Positions 1 to 5,319 of a stretch of 8,055 bases of DNA are shown one piece after another. Below the pieces are notes generated by a model that did not search any database, was not told the origin of the DNA, and was given only the letters and a program-made list of their open reading frames with translations. This stretch comes from Flavobacteriaceae bacterium (GTDB lineage: Bacteria > Bacteroidota > Bacteroidia > Flavobacteriales > Flavobacteriaceae). The position numbers were made by a program, and so were the translations under genes. The stretch lies in assembly GCA_016763595.1 (NCBI GenBank), contig JAESTN010000005.1, forward strand, positions 1 to 8,055, read 5' to 3'. Position 1 is the first letter of the stretch. Every line of letters starts with the position of its first letter.

Positions 1-1
1 T

Positions 2-82
2 CCAAGAGTAATCTTTAAGCCAGATTTTGTTACTTCTGTGAAATTAACTCCGGCTAAAGTAGAATTCTTAATACAGCGGTAA
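2..82 (+). CDS. C-terminal end of a probable YbbR/CdaR-like protein (partial)
   Basis: An open frame enters from the left edge and ends at TAA 80-82, giving 26 residues that begin PRVIFKPDFV and end KVEFLIQR. Its stop shares one base with the coaE start (TAATG), a typical sign of translational coupling in one operon. The short strand-like tail with a valine/threonine/lysine pattern resembles the end of YbbR (CdaR) repeats, and from memory a YbbR-domain protein often precedes coaE in Flavobacteriia. That identification rests mostly on context, since too little of the protein is visible for a domain call. The reading frame itself is well supported by the tight overlap. Confidence 0.5.
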   Translation, partial: PRVIFKPDFVTSVKLTPAKVEFLIQR

Positions 83-678
83 TGGTAGTAGGTTTAACTG
101 GTGGGATAGGAAGTGGTAAATCAACAGTATTAGCGCATTTTAAGGCTTTAGGGAATATTGCGGTATACAATGCAGATGTTGAAGCTAAAAAGTTGATGAA
201 TAGCTCTCCTGTGATTAAATCAAAATTAATTCACTTGTTTGGAGAAGAAGCATATAAAAACCAACAATTAAACAAGGTTTTTATTTCAAGCATCGTTTTT
301 TCTGATAGAGAAAAATTAATGGACTTGAATGCGATAGTTCACCCTGAAGTGTACAATCATTTAAATTTATTTATTGAGAAAAATCAATCAAAAGATTATG
401 TGTTGTATGAAAACGCAATTTTGTTTGAGAACAATAGCGATGTCTTCTGTGATTATATTATCACTGTTATTGTGAATGAAAATTGTAGGATTGAAAGAGT
501 GATCGCTAGAGATCATGTTTCTAGAAAAGAGGTTAAAGAAAGAATAGACAATCAATGGCTCGATGCTAAGAAAGCAATATTGTCTAATTATGTTGTAATT
601 AATGAAGATTTGAAAACGCTTGAGAGTCAAATCGTTAAGATTCATAATAATTTAACAAAAAAGAAACCTTCAATTTAG
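82..678 (+). CDS. coaE: dephospho-CoA kinase CoaE
   Basis: Cytoplasmic enzyme that phosphorylates the 3'-hydroxyl of the ribose of dephospho-CoA with ATP, the last step of coenzyme A synthesis. The 198-residue protein has the usual length. The P-loop GLTGGIGSGKST lies at residues 4-15. The acceptor-site region YNADVEAKKL, with the expected Asp32, is at 29-38. NAIVHP is at 83-88, the LYENAILFE segment (equivalent to the common PLLFE motif) at 108-116, and the lid-like RVIARDHVSRKEVKERI at 139-155. The ATG overlaps the stop of the upstream gene and sits three codons before the P-loop, so the start is well fixed. No promoter is needed between the two genes. After the stop there is only a T-rich stretch with a weak A/T hairpin, so termination is not obvious. 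Confidence 0.95.
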   Translation: MVVGLTGGIGSGKSTVLAHFKALGNIAVYNADVEAKKLMNSSPVIKSKLIHLFGEEAYKNQQLNKVFISSIVFSDREKLMDLNAIVHPEVYNHLNLFIEKNQSKDYVLYENAILFENNSDVFCDYIITVIVNENCRIERVIARDHVSRKEVKERIDNQWLDAKKAILSNYVVINEDLKTLESQIVKIHNNLTKKKPSI

Positions 679-694
679 AAAAATTCATTTTTTT

Positions 695-777
695 TCTTAA
701 AAAACTCTTAAAATCTTAATGTTTTCGTTAATAATCGTTAAAAACGTTAATTAACACGTATTAAAGGTATATTTTTG
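695..777 (+). promoter_or_regulatory. promoter and repeat array upstream of the histidine kinase operon
   Basis: The 103-bp spacer after coaE holds three copies of TCTTAA (695-700, 706-711, 714-719) followed by three of CGTTAA (726-731, 736-741, 745-750). The last copy is part of the palindrome GTTAATTAAC (746-755). The TTAA cores start at 697, 708, 716, 728, 738 and 747, on average about 10 bp apart, which is one helical turn. A TAnnTTTG element (TATTTTTG, 770-777) lies four bases before the kinase ATG. There is no good TTG -33 element at the expected distance; the repeats reach into that position instead. OmpR-family regulators bind direct repeats spaced about one turn apart, so autoregulation by the downstream response regulator is a reasonable inference, not shown. 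Confidence 0.5.
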
Positions 778-781
778 AATA

Positions 782-2344
782 ATGGGAAAGAAAATGTTTG
801 TCCTTATTGTTGCTCTTATGAGCTTTTCTTTAATTGGAATTGTAACTGTTCAGATATACTGGATCGGCAATGCTGTTGAAGCCAATGGGAAACAATTTAA
901 GAATGATGTAAAGAAATCTTTAGCAAAGGCATCAGAAAGAATTAACGAAAAAGAATTTGCTGTTTTTAAAAACACTTTTGAACCTTTATTAGAAGACTAT
1001 CAAGATAAAACATCTGCAGAATTAAGACAAATAATCTTGCAGCAAATGGATACTCTTGGGAGAATTAATGCTTCGATTAGTTTTAGTGTTTTAGAGAAGA
1101 AGTATAGGTTGCCAAGCACCATGTTTGATCTTGATACGATTGAATTTACAACTGTTACAGCTCAAGAGTCTACCTTTGTTCTAAATCCAAATGAAGTAGA
1201 TTTTAACGGGAATGCAACAAGTGAAACTACAACAAAGATAAAAAGGTATCGAGGTATTGAGGAGCAATATTTTTTAAAAGCATTTCAGGCATTTCAAGCA
1301 TTAACTCCAATTCATAAAAGAATTAGTAATAGAGAACTAAATGTTACTTTAAAAGAGGAGTTTTCTAAAAATGGAATCGATATTGATTATAAATATGGAG
1401 TCTATAGTGAGGACGAATATTTAACCAATCTAAAATCTGGGTATTTTACGATTAATAAAGACAATAGCATTTTCTACCCTTTGTTTAAAAAAGACAATGG
1501 TGAAAGTGATTTTATGCTATATGTTACGTTTCCAAATCAAACAGAACATATTTTAGCTGACATTTCGAATATATTATTGCTGTCAGTATTTTTTATATTT
1601 ATCATAATAGTGGCTTTTTCAAGTTCGTTGTATCAATTGGTGAGGCAAAAAAAGATATCAGAAATAAAAACTGATTTTATAAACAACATGACGCATGAAT
1701 TTAAGACGCCTATTGCGACTATAAATTTAGCTTTAGATGCAATTAAAAACCCACGTATTATTAATGATAATGAAAAAGTAAAACGGTATGTGAAAATGAT
1801 TCGTGAAGAAAATAAGCGAATGCATGGACAAGTAGAAAATGTTTTACGAATATCTAGATTGGAAAAAAATCAATTAGAAATTAGTAAGGTCGCTATTGAT
1901 ATGAACGACATAGTTGAAGAAGCAATTTCTCATGTAGATCTATTAGTGAAAAACCAAGAAGGAAATATAACAACACATTTACACGCTTTGCAATCTGAAG
2001 TTTTAGGGAATCATCTACACCTGACGAATGTAATAGTTAATATGTTAGAAAACGCATTGAAATATTCTGAAGATAAACCAAATATTGAAGTATTTACAGA
2101 AAGTACATCTAAATTTTTTGTTATAAAAATTAAAGATGACGGAATTGGAATGGGCAAAAGCGCACAAAAATACGTTTTTAATAAGTTTTACAGAGAACAT
2201 AAAGGAAACATACATAACGTAAAAGGTCATGGGTTAGGTTTGGCTTATGTTAAAGAAATAATAGAAAATCACCAAGGAACGGTTTTTGTTGAAAGTGAAA
2301 AAGGTAAAGGAAGTACGTTTACAGTTAAAATACCATTAATTTAA
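782..2344 (+). CDS. membrane sensor histidine kinase, RprX-like
   Basis: Inner-membrane sensor kinase that should autophosphorylate on histidine and pass the phosphate to the response regulator encoded 17 bp downstream. The 520 residues divide into a first transmembrane helix (about 5-28), an extracytoplasmic sensor region (about 29-260) with no domain I recognise, and a second helix (about 262-286). The kinase core follows directly without an obvious HAMP domain. The H-box is FINNMTHEFKTPIA (299-312) with His305 as the phospho-acceptor. The N-box NVIVNMLENALKYS is at 416-429, the G1 box DDGIGMG at 452-458 and the G2 box GHGLGL at 482-487, so all ATP-binding motifs are intact. Size and architecture match RprX of Bacteroides as I recall it. 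The signal sensed is unknown. The ATG at 782 gives a proper N-terminal signal anchor; an ATG at 794 (Met5) is the only near alternative. Confidence 0.92.
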   Translation: MGKKMFVLIVALMSFSLIGIVTVQIYWIGNAVEANGKQFKNDVKKSLAKASERINEKEFAVFKNTFEPLLEDYQDKTSAELRQIILQQMDTLGRINASISFSVLEKKYRLPSTMFDLDTIEFTTVTAQESTFVLNPNEVDFNGNATSETTTKIKRYRGIEEQYFLKAFQAFQALTPIHKRISNRELNVTLKEEFSKNGIDIDYKYGVYSEDEYLTNLKSGYFTINKDNSIFYPLFKKDNGESDFMLYVTFPNQTEHILADISNILLLSVFFIFIIIVAFSSSLYQLVRQKKISEIKTDFINNMTHEFKTPIATINLALDAIKNPRIINDNEKVKRYVKMIREENKRMHGQVENVLRISRLEKNQLEISKVAIDMNDIVEEAISHVDLLVKNQEGNITTHLHALQSEVLGNHLHLTNVIVNMLENALKYSEDKPNIEVFTESTSKFFVIKIKDDGIGMGKSAQKYVFNKFYREHKGNIHNVKGHGLGLAYVKEIIENHQGTVFVESEKGKGSTFTVKIPLI

Positions 2345-2361
2345 AAAAGCATTATATTATT

Positions 2362-3057
2362 ATGGGAAGTAAAAAAATATTATTAGTAGAAGATGATCCA
2401 AATTTCGGAACTGTTTTAAAAGACTATTTAGCATTACATGATTATAATGTTACACATGCTAAAGATGGAATAGAAGGATTAATCGAATTTAAAAACGGTG
2501 ATTTTGATCTGTGTATCTTAGATGTTATGATGCCGCGTAAAGATGGTTTTTCTTTAGCAACAGATATTAGATCTACAAACAAAGAAATTCCGATTGTCTT
2601 TTTAACTGCTAAAACGATGAAAGAAGATGTCTTAAGAGGATACCAAGTTGGTGCAGATGATTACTTAAATAAACCGTTCGATTCAGAAGTGTTGTTGTTT
2701 AAGATTAAAGCTATCTTACAACGTAAAGAGTCTGATGTTAATAAAGAATCTGATGAATTTGAATTTAATATTGGTCAGTTTTTCTTTAATTCAAAATTGA
2801 GACACTTATCATATGATGAAGGAGAAAATCAAAAATTATCTCCAAAAGAAAGTAAACTTTTAAAAATGTTAGCTGTTCATAAAAATGATTTAATGCCTAG
2901 AGAATTGGCGTTGACAAAAATTTGGAGAGATGACAATTATTTTACATCAAGAAGTATGGATGTATACATTGCCAAATTACGTAAATACCTGAGAAAGGAT
3001 GAAAATGTAGAAATACTTAACATTCATGGAGAAGGATTTAGATTGGTAGAAAAATAA
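2362..3057 (+). CDS. OmpR-family response regulator, RprY-like
   Basis: Cytoplasmic DNA-binding regulator and partner of the preceding kinase, as shown by the 17-bp spacing and same strand. The receiver domain covers about residues 4-120: acidic pair Asp11/Asp12, phospho-acceptor Asp54 in CILDVMMPRKDG, switch Thr82 in FLTAK and Lys104 in YLNKPF. The winged-helix domain covers about 133-230, with the recognition-helix region SRSMDVYIAKLRKYL at 196-210 and the terminal wing GEGFRLVEK. At 231 residues it is full length for the family. The target genes cannot be read from the protein. The repeat array upstream of the kinase is the most likely local binding site. A strong intrinsic terminator follows the stop, so the operon probably has just these two genes. 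Confidence 0.94.
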   Translation: MGSKKILLVEDDPNFGTVLKDYLALHDYNVTHAKDGIEGLIEFKNGDFDLCILDVMMPRKDGFSLATDIRSTNKEIPIVFLTAKTMKEDVLRGYQVGADDYLNKPFDSEVLLFKIKAILQRKESDVNKESDEFEFNIGQFFFNSKLRHLSYDEGENQKLSPKESKLLKMLAVHKNDLMPRELALTKIWRDDNYFTSRSMDVYIAKLRKYLRKDENVEILNIHGEGFRLVEK

Positions 3058-3085
3058 ACAGCACATACTTCGCATAATAAAAAAT

Positions 3086-3114
3086 GCTCAATTAATTTTT
3101 AATTGAGCTTTTTT
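3086..3114 (+). terminator. intrinsic terminator of the two-component operon
   Basis: A perfect 10-bp stem, GCTCAATTAA (3086-3095) and TTAATTGAGC (3099-3108), encloses a TTT loop and is followed by six T residues. It lies 28 bp after the response-regulator stop. An A-run upstream (3078-3084) gives a weaker U-tract on the other strand. Confidence 0.85.
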
Positions 3115-3116
3115 AG

Positions 3117-3124
3117 TAACTTTG
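3117..3124 (+). promoter_or_regulatory. TAnnTTTG -7 element for the YciO-like gene
   Basis: TAACTTTG fits the Bacteroidota -7 consensus exactly and begins two bases after the T-tract of the preceding terminator. The next start codon is 23 bases further on, leaving room for a short leader. No convincing TTG -33 element is visible at the usual distance because that position falls in the terminator stem. Confidence 0.5.
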
Positions 3125-3147
3125 GTTGAAGTAAAATCAACGTTAAA

Positions 3148-3768
3148 ATGGCAGAATTTATAAAAATTTATAAGGAGAACCCCAATCCGAAAGAGATTCA
3201 TAAGATTGTAAAGGTTTTACAAAATGGGGGATTAATAATTTACCCTACTGATACCGTTTATGGGTTGGGCTGTGATTTTACAAATACCAAAGCTTTAGAA
3301 AAAATTGCAAGAATTAAAGGGGTTAAATTAGAAAAGTCTAATTTTTCATTTATTTGTAACGATTTGAGTCATTTATCAGATTATGTAAAACAAATCGACA
3401 CTCCAACGTATAAGATTTTAAAAAGAGCCTTGCCAGGTCCTTATACATTCATTTTGCCAGGAAGTACTACATTGCCTAAAGTTTTTAAAAAGAAAAAAAC
3501 GGTCGGAATTCGTGTTCCAGACAATTCAATTGCAAGAACACTGGTAGAAACATTGGGGAATCCGATTATCTCAACGTCAATTCGTGACGATGATGATGTA
3601 ATTGAATATACGACAGACCCAGAATTAATTTACGAAAAATGGAAGGATATTGTAGATGTTGTTATTGATGGTGGTTATGGAGATAATGAAGCTTCTACTG
3701 TAATAGATTTAACAGACTCTGAACCTTTTGTGATTAGAGAAGGTAAAGGAAGTTTAGATATTTTGTAA
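3148..3768 (+). CDS. YrdC-domain protein, YciO-like (annotated as threonylcarbamoyl-AMP synthase family)
   Basis: Member of the YrdC/Sua5/YciO superfamily, which binds ATP and double-stranded RNA. TsaC and Sua5 make threonylcarbamoyl-AMP for the tRNA modification t6A. Family motifs are GGLIIYPTDTVYGLGCD (27-43), LPGPYTFIL (95-103), TVGIRVPDN (118-126), PIISTS (139-144), ASTVIDLT (182-189) and the terminal VIREGKG (195-201). The 206 residues, the C-terminus just after the REG motif and the segment ARIKGVKLEKSNFSFIC (54-70) resemble E. coli YciO. That segment lacks the KxRP-type motif of TsaC/Sua5. I therefore place it in the YciO branch, whose physiological role is less certain than that of TsaC. 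It is a single-gene unit behind its own -7 box and converges on the glycosyltransferase gene. Confidence 0.85.
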   Translation: MAEFIKIYKENPNPKEIHKIVKVLQNGGLIIYPTDTVYGLGCDFTNTKALEKIARIKGVKLEKSNFSFICNDLSHLSDYVKQIDTPTYKILKRALPGPYTFILPGSTTLPKVFKKKKTVGIRVPDNSIARTLVETLGNPIISTSIRDDDDVIEYTTDPELIYEKWKDIVDVVIDGGYGDNEASTVIDLTDSEPFVIREGKGSLDIL

Positions 3769-3776
3769 TTGTTGAT

Positions 3777-3826
3777 GTTTTTAAATTTCTGTTGTGATCG
3801 AGATCACCTTAGGTTTTTAAATTTCT
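3777..3826. repeat. 14-bp direct repeats flanking a palindrome at a convergent gene junction
   Basis: GTTTTTAAATTTCT occurs at 3777-3790 and again, without mismatch, at 3813-3826, so the copies are 36 bp apart. Between them is the dyad GTGATC-GA-GATCAC (3794-3807), which contains the glycosyltransferase stop codon. The second repeat copy is inside the coding end of that gene. The dyad is too tight for a strong terminator hairpin (about five usable pairs), although T-rich sequence follows on the plus strand. No other terminator is visible for either convergent gene. Confidence 0.6.
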
Positions 3827-4802
3827 TTCTTTTTAAGAAAAAATATTGCCACACGATACTTGTATGTAAATTGTAGTCAGATTTTTTTTGTAATTTCTTA
3901 CGTTTCTTTAAAAATGTATTAAAGTTTCTGTAGAAGCTAAAATGTGCTTTAATAATAGCCCATGTGTGTATTGGTCTTAGCTCAATCATAAATTTAATAC
4001 CTGCAATTCCATCTAAAATTAAGCGAGAAAAAATAACAAACAAAAACCATTGTTTTGGAACGTTCTTTACTACATTTAATAAACTGTTTCTGAAATTTAA
4101 AAATGTTTTATGAGGATTTGTTTCTTGTAAAGTTGCTCCACCAACATGATACACAGTCGATGCTCCAACATATTTTATAGCATAGCCTTCATTTTGTGTA
4201 CGCCAACATAAATCAATTTCTTCTTGATGTGCAAAGTAATCTTCGTCAAAACCACTTAATTTGTGGTACACATTAGCGCGAATAAACAAACAAGCTCCGG
4301 ATGCCCAAAAAATATCATAAACATCATTAAACTGTCCTATATCGGTTTCTAAATGATTAAATACTCTTCCTCTGCAATATGGATACCCAAATAGATCTAC
4401 AAATCCACCAGCAGCACCAGCGTATTCAAACTTTGTTTTTTCTTTGAAGTCTAGTAATTTAGGTTGAATAATAGCGGTGTTTTCTTCTTTTTTAAAGAGG
4501 TCAATAACTGGAGTTAACCAATTTTTTGTAACTTCTATATCTGAGTTTAGTAAACAATAAATATCTGCGTCTACTTGTTGTAAAGCATCATTATACCCTT
4601 TTGCATATCCGCCATTAATTGCATTTTCTATAATTTGAATTGAAGGATAAAACTCTTTGATGAATTTGATAGAAGAATCAGTAGAAGCATTGTCTGCTAC
4701 ATAAATAGTAGCTTCCTCAGAACTAAAATTTACAATAGAAGGCAAAAATTGCTCAAGCAATTTTTGTCCGTTCCAGTTTAATATGACGATAGCAGTTTTC
4801 AA
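3804..4802 (-). CDS. family 2 glycosyltransferase
   Basis: Cytoplasmic or membrane-associated transferase of the GT-A fold that should move a sugar from a nucleotide-sugar donor onto a polysaccharide or lipid-linked acceptor. Neither donor nor acceptor can be read from the sequence. The GT2 start AIVILNWNG is at residues 4-12, DNASTDSS at 37-44, the NGGYAKGYN segment at 63-71, the metal-binding DXD-type motif LNSDIE at 85-90, and the acceptor/base region SGFDEDYFAHQEEIDLCWR at 183-201. The shape resembles rhamnosyltransferase-like GT2 proteins such as WcaE/RfbF relatives. The basic C-terminal part (about 250-332) has hydrophobic stretches that may touch the membrane. The start codon is TTG: no in-frame ATG lies before the first motif. 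A -7 box sits five bases upstream. There is no surrounding polysaccharide cluster. Confidence 0.88.
   Translation of the reverse strand: MKTAIVILNWNGQKLLEQFLPSIVNFSSEEATIYVADNASTDSSIKFIKEFYPSIQIIENAINGGYAKGYNDALQQVDADIYCLLNSDIEVTKNWLTPVIDLFKKEENTAIIQPKLLDFKEKTKFEYAGAAGGFVDLFGYPYCRGRVFNHLETDIGQFNDVYDIFWASGACLFIRANVYHKLSGFDEDYFAHQEEIDLCWRTQNEGYAIKYVGASTVYHVGGATLQETNPHKTFLNFRNSLLNVVKNVPKQWFLFVIFSRLILDGIAGIKFMIELRPIHTWAIIKAHFSFYRNFNTFLKKRKKLQKKSDYNLHTSIVWQYFFLKRKKFKNLR
4743..4766. repeat. perfect 24-bp inverted repeat inside the glycosyltransferase gene
   Basis: CAAAAATTGCT (4743-4753) and AGCAATTTTTG (4756-4766) are perfect inverse copies with a two-base centre. It falls at about codons 13-20 of the glycosyltransferase, only about 36 nt into its mRNA. 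In RNA it would form about ten pairs with a small loop and a U-rich descending arm. It may affect early elongation or translation, or may be a chance product of the codons. Confidence 0.5.
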
Positions 4803-4807
4803 GGTTG

Positions 4808-4815
4808 CAAATTTA
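4808..4815 (-). promoter_or_regulatory. TAnnTTTG -7 element for the glycosyltransferase
   Basis: Read on the minus strand this is TAAATTTG, an exact match to the consensus, with five bases (CAACC) before the TTG start codon. Transcription from it would begin at or just past the start codon. The nearest upstream TTG is 27 bases away, too far for a standard -33 element, so the promoter is plausible but not certain. Confidence 0.4.
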
Positions 4816-4858
4816 CGTTTAAAAAGTGAATTTTATTGGGTACAATTTGTTAATTTGA

Positions 4859-5302
4859 TTATTGGTACTTGGGAATGTCTTTTAAGAAAATATAGGTTTC
4901 GTTTTCAAAATCCATTTTACAATAATAATGCTCCATTCCGTTAGTGAGAACAAGGAAGTTTGCCTTTAGTTTTAAATTATACCTTGCAATCTGATCAAAA
5001 GTGGCTTGAGAAATTTTAATATGTGGCGCTTTACATTCTACAATAATATCTGGATTCCCTTCTTTGTTGAAGATAACAATATCCGTTCTTTTTTTACGAT
5101 TATTTATGATGAGTTGTTTTTCTAAAGCAATTAAAGAAACTGGATATTTTTTTTCTTCAATTAAAAACTGTACATAGTGCTGACGAACCCATTCTTCTGG
5201 AGTTAAAACAAAATATTTTTTTCTCAGATTATCAAAAATAAGCGTATGTTTTTCGTTACTTTTGAGTTTGAAAGAATAGGAAGGAAGGTTGAGTCTTTGC
5301 AT
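4859..5302 (-). CDS. stand-alone HsdR N-terminal-like (PD-(D/E)XK) protein
   Basis: A protein of 147 residues matching the domain found at the N-terminus of type I restriction subunit R (HSDR_N_2 type). Residue numbers are counted from the ATG. The nuclease-fold signature is visible: Asp74 in RTDIVIFN, then Glu89 and Lys91 in IIVECKAP, followed by a Q-x3-Y motif (Gln104, Tyr108) in TFDQIARYN. These are the catalytic residues of this fold, so activity on DNA is possible. There is no helicase region and no hsdM or hsdS nearby, so it is not a working restriction system. Related short proteins occur widely in Bacteroidota beside holA, from memory. The function is unknown; a role in DNA metabolism is a guess from fold and neighbour. 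The frame could begin with TTG at 5305, but the ATG at 5302 fits the usual MQxLNLP start better. Its start is divergent to holA. Confidence 0.82.
   Translation of the reverse strand: MQRLNLPSYSFKLKSNEKHTLIFDNLRKKYFVLTPEEWVRQHYVQFLIEEKKYPVSLIALEKQLIINNRKKRTDIVIFNKEGNPDIIVECKAPHIKISQATFDQIARYNLKLKANFLVLTNGMEHYYCKMDFENETYIFLKDIPKYQ
5257..5264 (+). promoter_or_regulatory. candidate -7 element for holA inside the divergent gene
   Basis: TACTTTTG matches TAnnTTTG on the plus strand and ends 55 bases before the holA ATG. The 17-bp gap between the two genes is too small to hold a full promoter, so the holA promoter must lie within the divergent coding region. No TTG -33 element is evident at the expected distance. 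Confidence 0.3.
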
Positions 5303-5306
5303 CAAT

Positions 5307-5314
5307 CAAAAGTA
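5307..5314 (-). promoter_or_regulatory. TAnnTTTG -7 element for the HsdR-N-like gene
   Basis: On the minus strand this reads TACTTTTG, then ATTG, then the ATG at 5302. The box occupies about half of the 17-bp space between the divergent starts. Its -33 region would lie inside the beginning of holA, where no clear TTG is seen at the right spacing. Confidence 0.45.
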
Positions 5315-5319
5315 AGAAA

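Noticed and set aside
406..429. Altered PLLFE motif (NAILFE) in CoaE as loss of function
   Set aside because: The change is conservative, the remaining motifs are intact and similar variants are common in Bacteroidota CoaE.
388..645. Open frame on the minus strand across coaE
   Set aside because: It is fully inside coaE, has no promoter or domain, and its composition is that of antisense AT-rich DNA. The same applies to minus-strand frames at 2045-2230, 5811-6014, 6659-6922 and 7296-7478.
679..695. Terminator after coaE
   Set aside because: The only hairpin is an A/T stem of about seven pairs with no GC, followed by mixed sequence. It is too weak to call.
782..2344. Missing HAMP domain in the kinase taken as a deletion
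   Set aside because: The second helix runs directly into the H-box linker in RprX-like kinases too, and total length is normal, so this is the usual architecture.
3804..4802. Polysaccharide or capsule biosynthesis cluster
   Set aside because: A single glycosyltransferase gene with no flippase, polymerase or sugar-nucleotide genes around it does not make a cluster.
4859..5302. Part of a type I restriction system or defence island
   Set aside because: Only the N-terminal nuclease-like domain is present, with no helicase, hsdM or hsdS. The neighbours are core genes, and length and context suggest an intact stand-alone protein rather than a remnant.
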